Below are positions 1 to 11,200 of a stretch of 36,136 nucleotides of DNA, piece after piece (within the stretch, counting starts at the first letter, position 1; each line of letters opens with the position of its first letter). Source of the DNA: Nemertoderma westbladi (Eukaryota > Xenacoelomorpha > Nemertodermatida > Nemertodermatidae). The stretch is from the NCBI GenBank assembly GCA_032718475.1, contig JAUCBJ010007892.1, positions 1-36,136 of the forward strand. Direction: 5' to 3'. The notes beneath the pieces are model-generated. The model was not told the DNA's origin. It made no database searches and saw only the letters and a list, made by a program, of their open reading frames with translations. The position numbers were made by a program, and so were the translations under genes.

Positions 1-1108
1 TTGCAGCTAACATTTCGGCGTCGATTGAGTCCAACACAAGCTTGGTTCCTTCACTATTAGGGGAAAGTCCAGACAGCCGTCTCCTCAACTCTTCGTCTCC
101 TAGGAATCGCTGATAGTCGGACAAATAAATGTCGATAGCGTCTCTAGTTCGCGGTTTCTCGGCGGCCTCTTCGCTTTCCTGGTGAGCAAGGGTGACATCA
201 GTTGGTTCGGTGACATCAGTTGGTTCTTCATAGGTTGATCTCTCAGCCAGCTGGGATTTCCACGTGGCTGTTTCCTGTACTTTGAGATCTACCCGATGTA
301 GCCAAGTTTTGACAGCAACCTGCAGCGAAGTGTCCTGTCTTCTTTTGGAAGTTTCCTCAAAGGCTGAGAGGATTAGTCGAATGCGTAGGGTTCTTTCGCG
401 TACTTGGTATAGCAGCTCTTCCTGCTCTTGAGGTCCGTGAGGTTGTCGAAACAGTTGTTCTTCCAATCGCTCTAAGGATCCGAAGAATCCCTGCACATAT
501 CCTGCTGCCGACCTCTTCCAAACAGCTGGATCCATTGTATCTTTAGCCACTCCCATCCTGTGTAGCTCTTCCCAAGTAGCCTCGGACATATCCAACGGAA
601 GTCCGAGTCCGGGAAAGTTCCATTGTGATTCAACAATAGGTATCAATTCTTCCCTGGCGTATCCCGCGTAATTATCTTGGGTCGCTCGCTTATTCTTCGC
701 CCAGTCGGCTTGATGTTCCTCCACCGCAATGAATATAGTAGTTAGCACTGCAGCAGGAAGAGTAAGAAGGGGGTCCGAGTAGACTGTATCAGACATCTGC
801 ACTCCATGTTCGGGAGTCAGCTCTACAGTATCCGAACTGCTGGAGCTATCGGGTCGCTGGGAAGTAGGTTCTTGACCAAGATGTTGCTGCGATAAGACAA
901 CTGCCTCTTGGTCCCGTTTTACCTGTGCCCTAGTGCCTATGATGGACCTATGGTGGACTAGCCTAGGGTCTGATACTACTGGAGGGATGACCTTTTTTAC
1001 AGTAGGAGGGGAGCCGAACTCCTCTCTTATTCGCTCCACACTCCTATCTGAATCACAGATAGTTGTATCGATCAGACTGTCTGACAGGTTTTTCTGAGTG
1101 TCAGACAT
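1..1108 (-). CDS. Unrecognised protein, 3'-partial (possible retroelement gag-like ORF)
   Basis: An uninterrupted frame of 369 codons runs from an ATG at 1108 off the left edge of the window. The protein starts MSDTQKNLSDSLIDT and is polar and acidic, with Ser/Pro/Gln-rich stretches up to about residue 100. A mainly helical, charged segment rich in Glu, Arg, Gln and Trp follows. A six-residue tandem duplication (EPTDVT twice) lies near residue 310. No signal peptide, membrane segment or zinc knuckle is visible, and I do not recognise the family. Its GC content is clearly above that of the AT-rich DNA upstream, which holds several tandem repeats. A long ORF behind a repeat-rich leader would fit the first ORF of an LTR or tyrosine-recombinase retroelement. 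That is inference only: no protease, RT or zinc-finger motif lies in the window. A host exon is the alternative. Confidence 0.55.
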   Translation of the reverse strand, partial: MSDTQKNLSDSLIDTTICDSDRSVERIREEFGSPPTVKKVIPPVVSDPRLVHHRSIIGTRAQVKRDQEAVVLSQQHLGQEPTSQRPDSSSSSDTVELTPEHGVQMSDTVYSDPLLTLPAAVLTTIFIAVEEHQADWAKNKRATQDNYAGYAREELIPIVESQWNFPGLGLPLDMSEATWEELHRMGVAKDTMDPAVWKRSAAGYVQGFFGSLERLEEQLFRQPHGPQEQEELLYQVRERTLRIRLILSAFEETSKRRQDTSLQVAVKTWLHRVDLKVQETATWKSQLAERSTYEEPTDVTEPTDVTLAHQESEEAAEKPRTRDAIDIYLSDYQRFLGDEELRRRLSGLSPNSEGTKLVLDSIDAEMLAA

Positions 1109-1194
1109 GTTTAGTTATATAGTTGAATGTCTACTACTATAGTTTCAGTTAAAGCAAGTCTAGTAATTCAGTATGACCGCAAGCCTAGCGATTT

Positions 1195-1490
1195 ATTACC
1201 GGTACCGTCACTCGGTGTAACGTGATATATACGCAATATATTAGAATACCGGTATGCTTATAATATATAAGTATTATTACAGACTAGATTTGTCACAGAG
1301 TACCGGTATAATTTTAGCACAAATATATATATATATAGTAGGCCTATAATGAATACCGGTATACAGCTTACACTTACTGCATGTAAGTATAATTATGAAC
1401 TAGAATTAATTACAGAGTACCGGTATGATTTCAGCTCAAATTTATAGAAATAAATATAATAAGCCTATGGTAAGTACCGGTATGTCAATT
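1195..1490. repeat. TACCGGTA-bearing tandem repeat, about 110-bp period
   Basis: The word TACCGGTA occurs near 1202, 1244, 1303, 1353, 1418 and 1474, every 42 to 65 bases. The contexts alternate between 'GAATACCGGTAT' and 'GAGTACCGGTAT', giving a longer period of about 110 bp with shared flanks such as 'ATTT.AGC.CAAAT'. The same palindrome recurs near 2192, 3112, 3164 and 3208. It lies just upstream of the minus-strand ORF at 1-1108 and could be a leader or LTR-type repeat. No second LTR is present to test this. Confidence 0.6.
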
Positions 1491-2412
1491 ATTTTTAGAA
1501 TAATTGAATTCCTGAATATTTTAGGGTTACTTAGTTACTTTAACTTACTTTATTACCGTTATTTAAGCAGTAGTCCAACTGATAGTGAGACCTAGTTGTC
1601 GTATGGCAGGCCTACTATTTATAAATCGTTTGGGTTGATTTATAATATTTATATACCCGTTACATGGGTTTTTGTCAATATTTGAAATAAATGTTATTAT
1701 TTCTGGGGGAGTCACTACACAGAAGCTGAACGCCTCTAAGTGAAGTGCTATTTATTTGACACTAAAACTGATAATTCTAATTTACCTAAGTTACTTAATA
1801 CTACAAATTACTTACGATACGGGTGAGATCAATTCTCTAATTAAACACAACAAAATATTACGTACGAAATTTTTAGGGTAATTTTACAGGAAGTCTACAA
1901 ACCAGTCCAACAAAGGGTTAGATTTCTGGCTATTACAAAGGACAGGGTACTACGGTATTTAAATAATAAGTAGTAGTAAATATATTGTACTGTCCAGATA
2001 GGAAAATACCACCGCCTGACGACCTATAACCGTATCGCTATAGGTACTACGTTATGTATCACGGATTGTTCCTACCCGGAAGCTAATAGAGCTAACGAAT
2101 GTGCCTATCAACCACTTTACAACACAAATATACTGCCTACACTAATTACTTTGGAAAGCACTGTACACTAAACCCTAAATTAGGTACAAGTACCGGTATA
2201 ACAAATAATCAGTAGTTAAATATACTTGAACAGTTAAAAGAACCACGGCATCTGCTGGAGTGACCGAAGCACAAAGTCGTCAGTCTTTACCTACGCCAAG
2301 CAGCCCTGATGTAGTACCGGGGTTAGTTTAACTATAACGGTATGTGTAACAAACACAATTACTGTAGGAATAAACTTGGGGACATGAATGTTGCGAATAA
2401 TCGCATAAACTC
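1491..2412. other. AT-rich non-coding stretch
   Basis: No ORF of credible length, RNA gene or clear repeat was seen. Isolated TACCGGTA words occur near 2192 and a variant near 2317. It probably belongs to the same repeat-rich leader or intergenic unit as its neighbours. Confidence 0.4.
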
Positions 2413-2990
2413 TGAATAATAAATATTACGCTACCCGCACAGAATACTCAAACAAATACAAACCAAAACGCTGGCAGACTACTATTAAGCCTAAACAAAC
2501 TACTGTATGTGCAGATTCTGAAACTGTTAGTTAGTATGCGTTCTAACACGGTAGTACGACTTACTCTTTAAGAGGGGATTGACCTTACCGCTTATGGCTG
2601 CCCCAACTTACTAACGGCACTTGATCAGACCAACTCTACACACGCAGCAATCCCTTCAGACCCAAAAATAGCCAGACAACAATCCAGCCTACAAATATTT
2701 GAGTAATAACTATTACGGTACCTGAACAGACCACACAAACAAACACAGGCTAAAACACTGGCAGACTACGATCAAGCCTAGATAAACTACAGTATATGCA
2801 GACTCTGAAACTGTTAGTTAGTATGCGTTCTAACACGGTAGTACGACTTATTCTTTAAGAGGGGATTGACCTTACCGCATATGGCTGCCCCAACTTACTA
2901 ACGGCACTTTATCAGACAAACTCTACACACGCCGTAATCTCTCCAAACTCAACAACAGTCAGACAGCAGCTCAGCCTACAATTATCTGAA
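2413..2990. repeat. Two tandem copies of a 287-bp unit
   Basis: Copy one starts near 2413 and copy two near 2700. The second halves match closely, including the shared start 'CTGAAACTGTTAGTTAGTAT' at 2518 and 2805 and a block around 'GGATTGACCTTACCGC'. The first halves are more diverged. A third copy may begin near 2980, but only 'CAGCCTACAA.TATCTGA' is recognisable. No coding potential was seen. Confidence 0.75.
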
Positions 2991-3240
2991 CAATCTGAGC
3001 AGACTTACACGTCTTCAGCTCAATATTAACTTACTAGGAAATAAAACCGACAGAAATAAGTAAGCTCCAAAAGAAACAAGGGGTGTACAGTCCCTAATCT
3101 CTTAGACAGCCTACCGGTATACAATAATCAAAATCGAATAATACTAAATGTACTTGTACAGCAGTACCGGTACCGGTGATGACAGTTAGGCCTACTGACC
3201 TACAAAGTACCGGTTCAGTTTTACCGGTCACTACGGTATT

Positions 3241-3375
3241 TTGCAACCTTATTGCCTACTGCAATAAGATTTTAAACTGTTACTGTTCGACAGAACAGTA
3301 TTAAACTGTATTTAATGCCTACACTTGCAACCTTATTGCCTACTGCAATAAGATTATAAACTGTTACTGTTCGCG
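3241..3375. repeat. 84-bp tandem duplication
   Basis: The segment beginning TTGCAACCTTATTGCCTACT at 3241 recurs at 3325. It includes the local inverted pair 'TTATTGC...GCAATAA', so each copy can form a small hairpin. The copies differ by very few bases over about 50 bp. Confidence 0.75.
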
Positions 3376-4963
3376 CTTTTGAAGACCTTTAGCAGTTTAA
3401 CCTGCCAAAATTTATATGTCTTCTAGTTAATTAAAACCACTTTAGCATACGACAATATTTTATGCTAATACGCAAAACATTAGCCGAAGTCAGCCCATGC
3501 GCGATCATTCACCCGATGGATCTACACCCGGGAGACTGAATTCGGATGCTTGAATTGTATTATTACAGTGTAAGGTTGCAGTGTATACCTAATGTATTAT
3601 TCGATAGATCGTTAATAATTAATCTCTGACAGATATTATTGGCTTTCGGGAAATATTAACAGTTCCTTTAGGACGTGGCGCTTTATCTATTTAAACAGAA
3701 CTAGGACTTATACTAAACGCAACGATACTGCTTATGATTAAAGTATAAAGCGTATTCTTTAGGAAATACTTTGTTACCAATCACAATCATACACACTATT
3801 CTGCCGACCGTCAGTATATTTGATCACACATAAAGAGGGCAGCAATTGACTCACGTAGGGTCTGCTAAATAACATTGGATTCAATACACACCACATTAAT
3901 ATAAATCGCAATTGTTATGTATAGCCGGTCTCTCTAACCTGTAGTGTATCAAGAAAATTGGGAATTTGGGTGATTTATCCGTATTATCCAAATAGCAATA
4001 TTTCCATCAACAAATAGGTACAATTAATAACTGACGGTAAAATAACAGTACAAACAATATGATTAATGCAATTAAATTAAGTGAGTTAAGTGAGTTTCAT
4101 TAGATTGATTAATTAGTTAAGGTAACAGTTTATACTTTCGATAATTCAAGCAGTTTACTAGAGTTCTTCCCAAAAAGCCGGTGTTTCTGGCTTAGACAGC
4201 AATAACAACAAAGTATCAAGTAAAAAACAGTAAGACTGAACACTCTCCTTATGATCGACTAAAAAGCTACACGTCGACAGGAAAAATCGCTCTGATTGGC
4301 TCAAGCCAAACAAAGAACCATACATCCAATGGCTGTTTCCATGTCAGCAACCAGCTGTTAGATGTCGTAATATGAATCATCACGGCTAAGCTGTGAAAGG
4401 TAGTTGGTGCATTACAGGTTTTTTGCCTTACCATGTCCGCCAAAACACGTATATAGCAGAATTACTTTTATGTCCGTTAAAACACCTGTAAAGGTACCTT
4501 GCGGGCGAGGGGAATATATATACAGTCAGAGAACCCTTTTAGAGTATTCCAGCGCCTGGGGGGGAACTGGCCAGCAAAGGCAAACGTATCAGTTATCCCA
4601 CAAAAGCTTTTACAATAGGCTCTCGTTCTGCGCGAAGGCCCCACGAACGTGCATCTCTGCATGAGGACATGGAGTGGGAACCCCATCTTAAACTTACTTT
4701 AAAATACTTCCGATTACGTTAAGGTAATATATCACATGCTAATTTTGACGTTGCGCTAAAACGTGAATATTGCATAAAATATAACATAATAGAGTTAGAG
4801 TATACATTGCACAACTCACAAACTATAAAAGTTAATCAAATAAAAATTTTAACCAACAACTGTTAGTTGTATACAATGTTAAAATAACAACTGTAGGTAA
4901 CCCACGGAACTCAAATTAAAAATTGACACCCGAAATCAAATTAAAAGTATCAATCATTCTCAG
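3376..4963. other. Intergenic, no gene recognised
   Basis: Mostly AT-rich. A more GC-balanced patch at 4400-4690 is open for 69 to 86 codons on both strands but shows no family resemblance, so I do not call a gene. The segment nearest 4963 would contain the POFUT1 3' UTR. No clear AATAAA was found on the minus strand within about 250 bases of the stop. Confidence 0.4.
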
Positions 4964-6106
4964 TTACAAGTCAGATTTATGTTCGGCAAAAATATCAACA
5001 CCAAAAAATCCCGAACTGAGTTTCGTCTGGAAGTCCCTTTCTCGCTTTACAAAAGCGCTAAAACTGGACACACAATTCCCGATAAAATAATCCGATTTCC
5101 CTAAAATAAACAAGTCAACGTATGGATTGTCATCAGGATTGTAGACGACCGTAACAGCGTCACCTAGATGACGGGAGATTAAGTCAACATGATTAGACCA
5201 ATCAGAAGCAACGTATACAGTGTTAGCAGAGTAAGTTGCGACGGCACGTCTAATATCGCGCTTTATTGTATCTAAACTGGGCAGACATGACTCAAAAGTA
5301 AGTGTGTACCCCATATCTGTGCACTGACTAGACGCCATAAAATCATACGAGGAGGAAGCATCTTGCATTCTAGAACATGCGGTTTCCCAGTCGGGTCCGT
5401 TGCGTAAGTGTACCGCAACGTAAGGCGATACGATGCGCTCGGCGATAAAATCCTCACCCGAGAAGCGGACGGCTTTGTTCCAAACTAAATACCTCTGCAG
5501 CTGTCGGTTGTCTGGGTGAACAGGGAAGGCGGCGGGGGCCCCGGGAAGGGCTAAAACCGGGTGGATAACAGGGGGAAAACGAGACAGCCAGACTTCGTGT
5601 AGGACAGCTGGAGAGGCTGAGTAGGGCAGCGTAAATCCAACGTCATCTACGAAATCAACCCCGTAATGATCCCAGAAGGGACCGAAAGGGTTACCTTCTT
5701 TATGGCGGCATTTGCCTGCTCCCATAGAAACCGCGTGGCAGTGCGCCACACGCCGTTCGGGTGGCCACATGAAGGGAGCCACCTCGGACATAAATTCATC
5801 CATTGGTATAACCCGGTGGAATTTAGATAACTCGTCTACCCGAAATAATTCTTGGAAGCGGACGTGTTGGTTGGGTTGGCGGGTCCGGTGTCGGTATTGG
5901 ATGAATGCAGGGAGGACGAGAGTTCGGTTGATAGACTTGGCGAACTGCAGACTACCCAAATAGTGATCTACTTGGTTACCAAAACGACCCATACACGGAC
6001 AAAACATAATGTATCCATTAGAGTCGATATTACGCACCTCGCAGCTAATCCCAGACGTTAAAATAATCATTACCCATAAAATCACATGAAGATAATTAAT
6101 ATCCAT
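4964..6106 (-). CDS. POFUT1: GDP-fucose protein O-fucosyltransferase 1
   Basis: This 380-residue ORF matches POFUT1 over its full length. The enzyme moves fucose from GDP-fucose to Ser/Thr in properly folded EGF repeats in the ER lumen, most famously those of Notch. A hydrophobic N-terminus of about 22 residues looks like a signal peptide. The nucleotide-sugar loop CPCMGRFGNQ lies at 36-45, an N-glycosylation sequon NRT at 60-62, KEGNPFGPFWD at 136-146 and HPVLALPGAPA at 182-192. The catalytic-region HLRNGPDW is at 233-240, with Arg235 matching the essential family arginine, and IGNCVSSFSAFVKRERD is at 342-358. It ends in KSDL, a plausible KDEL-type retrieval signal (the human protein ends RDEF). 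The start has a strong context (GCGATGG) and an in-frame TAA six bases upstream. The whole gene is one exon with no lesion, unlike the multi-exon vertebrate gene. Length matches the family. Confidence 0.96.
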   Translation of the reverse strand: MDINYLHVILWVMIILTSGISCEVRNIDSNGYIMFCPCMGRFGNQVDHYLGSLQFAKSINRTLVLPAFIQYRHRTRQPNQHVRFQELFRVDELSKFHRVIPMDEFMSEVAPFMWPPERRVAHCHAVSMGAGKCRHKEGNPFGPFWDHYGVDFVDDVGFTLPYSASPAVLHEVWLSRFPPVIHPVLALPGAPAAFPVHPDNRQLQRYLVWNKAVRFSGEDFIAERIVSPYVAVHLRNGPDWETACSRMQDASSSYDFMASSQCTDMGYTLTFESCLPSLDTIKRDIRRAVATYSANTVYVASDWSNHVDLISRHLGDAVTVVYNPDDNPYVDLFILGKSDYFIGNCVSSFSAFVKRERDFQTKLSSGFFGVDIFAEHKSDL

Positions 6107-6997
6107 CGCTTACATAAAAGACTTTCGTTATCTAGGTACAACAGATGCACAAAAATCGTTCATTGCAATCGAACAACGACATACTCATCAACAATTGTAA
6201 ACGTGTCACAAGCATTAAAGAGCAGAAAGGCAGGAAATTGCATATTGAATTATCAGAGAGAAATTAACTACTAGTATGTCGATTTATATGGTTTCACATA
6301 TGTTTAAAAGCTAAAAGGCCGGGGGGGGGGGGGGGGGGGGGTTGAATAACTAACTGTCGGCTGGTCGGTAAATGAATCATACAACTGATATTTATTCAAA
6401 ATTGTTTAAAGTACTATCCTCAAAATTTTATAAACCTCTTTTTATGATTGGTAGCCCTAAATAAAACATTTTGTAGGGGGAACTTCCTCTGTCAGTCAGT
6501 CTGTCCTCCATGAAAAACGACTCAGACTACTAACTGACTGATTCCGAATGACCACCGACAGAAAACTTCACATCAGTTTCAACTTACCGATATGAATGAA
6601 TTGTCTCCAAGTAGAAAACCAGGTGCAAACTGTGAATTAACCGCTCCAGTTGGACTTGTAGGAGAACCTAAAACCATTTGCTCCATAACCTTCAGAGAAC
6701 TTCAGAGACCGCGGTGTTGCGCGGTACCTTTAATGTCCGATAAGCAACTGCCACTGGGCAATGTAATTACAATGTCTGAGGTCTGACAGTAGGAATGAAG
6801 GTTAATGTTAGGCAGCTAGGTGCTAGGCATTGCTTCGGCTTCCGGCATATCCTTTTTGCGTTTTGTCTCCCTGTGCTTACTATCCCTGCAATCTGCTGAC
6901 CTGCTTACTCTCTGACCCGCTACTGCGACACTGCTGTACGTACAGGCTAACAGATACGAGGTACTGCTGCAGCCTGCAGCCAGCAGCGCAGCAGCCT
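6107..6997. other. Upstream flank of POFUT1, with a poly-G run
   Basis: This probably holds the POFUT1 promoter, though no convincing TATA or initiator was identified. It contains a run of 21 G at 6321-6341. From about 6850 the sequence becomes rich in CTG, CAG and ACTG words, the same cryptically simple DNA seen at 15881-16140. A 64-codon ORF at 6592-6786 has no recognisable family. Confidence 0.5.
6321..6341 (+). repeat. Poly-G homopolymer, 21 bases
   Basis: Uninterrupted G run directly after 'AAAAGGCC'. Its exact length is uncertain because such runs are prone to sequencing error. It lies about 215 bases upstream of the POFUT1 start codon and could form G-quadruplex or triplex DNA. Confidence 0.9.
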
Positions 6998-7005
6998 GTT
7001 AAATT
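6998..7005. repeat. Target-site duplication GTTAAATT, left copy
   Basis: Identical to 15873-15880 at the other end of the inverted-repeat element. A 9-bp reading (TGTTAAATT) is possible if the terminal A of the left arm is not part of the element. Confidence 0.65.
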
Positions 7006-7053
7006 ACGTGTGGCTAAGTCACACGAATAGTTCCCAAACTGCCAAAAGGCACT

Positions 7054-7358
7054 TTATAACTTTTTGTTGGGCACAGCTTATGCAAAGTCGGCAATAATGA
7101 TGTCCAGGTGGGATCGAACTGGTGACCTCCGACTTGGAAGTCTGACGCTCTAACCATTCAGCTAGCGGCTCGGGTAAAAGATAGACCTGGAAATACTATC
7201 TGATACTTTGTATGTCCGCAATTTACCTCCTCATGGCCTCCCATCTGTCAATACCATCATATGCTGCCACTGTGCTTCCAACTCGGAGGTCACCAGTTCG
7301 ATCCCACCTGGACGTCATTGCCGACTTTGCATAAGCTGTGCCCAACAAAAAGTTATAA
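7054..7358. mobile_element. Foldback made of two inverted tRNA-SINE-like arms
   Basis: Arms of about 85 bp, 7054-7140 and 7275-7358, are near-perfect reverse complements that both include CTTTTTGTTGGGCACAGC and a B-box region. The central spacer (7141-7274) contains the A-box end of the left copy. The whole block interrupts the left inverted repeat of the 7006-15872 element. Flanking 'GGCACTTT' (to 7053) and 'GGCATTCTGG' (from about 7399) are contiguous in the uninterrupted right arm, so this is a later insertion. Confidence 0.7.
7104..7173 (-). other. Degraded tRNA-like SINE head with A and B boxes
   Basis: On the minus strand an A box resembling TAGCTGAATGGTTAGAG (7148-7164) precedes a B box AGTTCGATCCC (7110-7120) at tRNA-like spacing. 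A putative anticodon loop CTTCCAA would give TCC (Gly). The T stem and acceptor stem do not pair, so this is not a functional tRNA gene. It is best read as the RNA polymerase III promoter of a SINE. Confidence 0.65.
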
Positions 7359-7857
7359 TAATATGAAACCACTCCTGCACCCATAACACCAATAATGAAA
7401 GGCATTCTGGCATTTTCCAGTTACCGGTACTGTACCTAAATAATTGCAACCAGCGCAAATGGCAAAATGCCGGAGATCTTTTGGGGTACTGTAGGTCAGT
7501 AGGTAGCTGTGTAGTATGATTCCTTAACAGTTTCCAAAAGGCACTTTGGCAGTTTGGCATTCTGGCATTTAATTGTAAATCATTATTAGTGATGATATTA
7601 CTACATTATACAGTACGCCTAAGTGTGCATACTGCATAGCATAGTAAAGCGAACTACCTAGAATTAGCTTGATTGATAATGTTTAAATATAAAGTGAATT
7701 ACACCCCGCAATCGTAGGTCATACAGTCATAGGCCTACCTATTTAATGTAAATCTTTTATAAAAAAAGTTTTTATAAAACGTTCCAGACTGCCAGATTAA
7801 TATGAAACTGTCAATATTACATTTGTATTATAGGCCTATAGGGCCTACTATAATTAT

Positions 7858-8026
7858 GGGTGCTGGTCACCTCGCCGCACTGCCACTTCGCCGCAGGTCA
7901 CCTCGCCGCAGATAATGTGCGGCGAGGTGTCTCACTGTGAATGCCATTTCGCCGCAAATTATCGGACACCTCGCCGCAAGTCAATAGTAATCATTTATTT
8001 CTATATTTACAGGGAAGCCTATACTA
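7858..8026. repeat. Left terminal inverted repeat with TCGCCGC iterons
   Basis: Contains about seven copies of TCGCCGCA, mostly as CACCTCGCCGC or CTTCGCCGC, in both orientations (inverted copy 'GCGGCGAGGTG' near 7919). Its reverse complement matches 15304-15487 with few changes. Clustered short motifs inside an inverted repeat are likely transposase-binding sites. Confidence 0.8.
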
Positions 8027-8221
8027 TGCCTAGTTATGGCATTGGATATTATTATAAGAAGAAATAAAATAATGCGGTAAGGTTTGTTGTTCTATTATAA
8101 TTACTGTATTTATTATGGATATACACTACAGTGAGAGTATTTGAGTTACGTATTACTGTATTATATTATAGTAAAACTACTACTACTACTAGGATCGGCA
8201 TGCTGCATTGCAGCTGCATTT

Positions 8222-11200
8222 TTAAGAATGCTGTGCCGGCTTGTCAACAAAATTGCACCGCCACAACTCCCTATCACCCATGACATTTGCTAGATCATCC
8301 GCATCTTTAAGGCCAGTGTCCTTTAAGATGCGTCTCAAGAAAGTCATGGGCTGTCCACCATGCTTATTCACTCCATGAGGCTGCCAAAGTACAAGATTAT
8401 GCACTGGCTGGTCCTCACGGCGAAAGCAATGTCCTGCAAAGCGGAGGCGATTTTGTTCTAGTGTCAAGCTTGGGGGAACCAATGAGACACCTCCAATGTT
8501 ATATAGTGTCTGGTTGGAGATGTGTGCATTGTACTTGACACAATGAACCCGGCGTAGCATTCTTGTGAATGTGCCATCCAGAGATTTGGTGTCCTCAGCA
8601 GTTAGAGCCCAGCATGGACTCCCATAGAGGAGTACTGGAACTACTGCTGCTCTAAATAATCGGACCTTAAGTTTCCGATTAATTCTCGGTGACTTCCAAA
8701 TCCTGGAAAGCCTATTCAAGGCTGCCCATGCCTTTCCCTTACGTATTCGAAGGTCCTCACCTGACTTACGGATCCATGATCCCAGGTAACAGAAGTCGTC
8801 CACATGCTCAAGCATACCATCCTTTGAGCTTATGCTCATCCGATCAGAGACTTGCTGAGGACTTTCAAAGTTAACTGTCAGAATTTTGGTCTTTCTGGAG
8901 TTAATAAAAAGACCAACACTAGAAGCAGCATGTTCTAATGAGCTGAGGAGCCGTTGGGCTCCCTCTAATGATTCTGAGAGTACTCCTAAGTCATCAGCAA
9001 AGTCTAGATCAGTTAGGTACTTGGCAGGATTTCCTCGACTTCTGGAGCCAGTAGGTGGAGTTATCATCACCCCATCATCATTATGATGATCTAAGGACAT
9101 GCGTAGAACATAGTCAACCACAATAATGAACAAGAATGGTGCAAGTGTGTCTCCTTGGAGGACGCCCCATAACACTTCAAATGGTTCTGTGTCACCGTCA
9201 ACAGTAGACACAAATGTTGTCGAACCATCGTATACTGATCTGATTGCTGCAATAATTTCATCAGGAATCCCATATAATGAAAGTATGCTGAACATACGTG
9301 AGCGAGAGACTGAATCAAAGGCCTTGAAGAAGTCAACAAAGATAACAGCCAGATGCCTGTCTTTCTTTTTTGATAATTCTTCAATTATCCTTCTAAGTGC
9401 CAAAATGGGCTCCATGGTCCCACGACCTTTACGGAACCCATTCTGATTTCCACGGAGCAGTCTCTCAATGGGATCCCTGATGCGATTTAATAGAATCCTA
9501 TTGTATAGCTTTGCAGCAATCGAGATCAATGAGATTCCCCGAAAAGAACCATAGAGTGTTAGGTTGCCCTTCTTGGGAACTGGCACCAACTTATTTGTTT
9601 TCATTTCTTGTGGGACTCTTGTTGTACGGTACATGTCTACTATGATGGGATAGATGAGCTTTAAACACTCAGGTATTTTAAAGACCTCAGGGGGAACACC
9701 ATCTACTCCACTGGCACGATTGGTCTTAATGCTCTTTGCAGCAGCCTTCACTTCTGCAAAGGAGATATCGCCAATGGGAATATCTGGGAGTACAGACTCA
9801 GACACCTTTACTTCTATAAAGTTATCAGGCAATACCCTGTCATTATTGAGGAGCTTTTCAAAGTGGGCTTTCCAACCATTGAGGCGATCGGCTGGTGATT
9901 CAGCCTTAACCTTGGTGGTTGGTTGGCTTTTCCGCCCAGTAAGCAGATTGATCGATTTCCATGCCTGGGATGATTGCCTGCTGTCGTCAGCATCATTGAT
10001 GGCATCAACCTGTTGGTTTATTAGCTCCTGTAGATTAACAGAGTACTGCCTGTTCAGGGACCTAGATGCAGCCTTAACTGCATTCTTGGCCGCTGTAGTC
10101 TGTTTGAGTCGGGACTCTTTCTGTGCCTTATGAAGGTCATTTCGGCACTTTTGAATTTTGTTGTCAGTCCAGGGGGCCCTTTTCCTGTTTCGAGGGTATA
10201 CAGGAACTGTTTCTGCAGCTGCTAACTTAACTGCTTCTGTAAAGGCAGTATAGCCCTCACAGTGATCTGCCGCCTCAGAGGCAAGAGCCTCATACCTGTT
10301 GCTCAGCTGTAGTGTGAAGCTGGATCTCACACTTGGCTGTTGCAACAGAGAGGACCAGTCATGCCGCGGCAAGGCAGATTTCGTTGTTCTGCTAGCACGC
10401 AGACTAAGTCTTACCTTGGCCACAATAAGGCGGTGATCACTGGAGAAGGGTCGAAGTGTAAATGCATTACAGTCTTGTATAGAGCTCCTGTATTTCCTAC
10501 GAAACAGAATATGGTCTATCTGGGACTTGTGACCACTGGGTCCACTATGAGTCCATAGCTTTCCAGTTCGCTTCTTGAACTGGGTTCCAGCCGAAAACAA
10601 TCCATTTCCAGAGATAAAATCCTGAAGATGGACAGAATTTCGGTTAACACTATTGCTATAGACCCAGGGCGATGTAGGTGATTGATGCAGACTTGCATTA
10701 AAGTCTCCCAGGAATGTTAAGAATGCATGCTGATCCACTCCATCAGTAGCTGCTTGTAGATTGTGGTAGAAATTTTCCACCTCCTCTACAGGGGCAACAC
10801 TAGTTGGAGAGTAGCACACAATCAGAACCACCTTAGGAAACTTCTTAGCCAGTCTTCCAGAACATGAGAAGTGGCAACGGATGATGCGGTTAGAGATTTG
10901 GTCTATTTTGTCCAATGCTGCATGTGCAGTTGGATTCATCAATAGACCAATTCCACCATTGCCACTATCATCTGCTGACGCGAGGGCGAGTCGCCAACCG
11001 CCCCCCATGTCCTTAATCAGAACCTCATCAGTCTGTCCAGTCTGCATTCGGTGCTCTTGAACACCCACTGCGCTAAGAGAGAGCTTATCTGCCAAGGCAG
11101 TCAGCTCACCTTGTCGCATTGGGGACCCGAGTGTTAGGGTGTTTACTGAGGCTAGTCTAGTGACTTGCCTCAGATTCACCAATGGCTTTGTTGGTCGGGG

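Noticed and set aside
4404-4686. Small protein-coding gene (86 or 69 codons)
   Set aside because: Opposing overlapping frames are both open, with no family resemblance or supporting signal.
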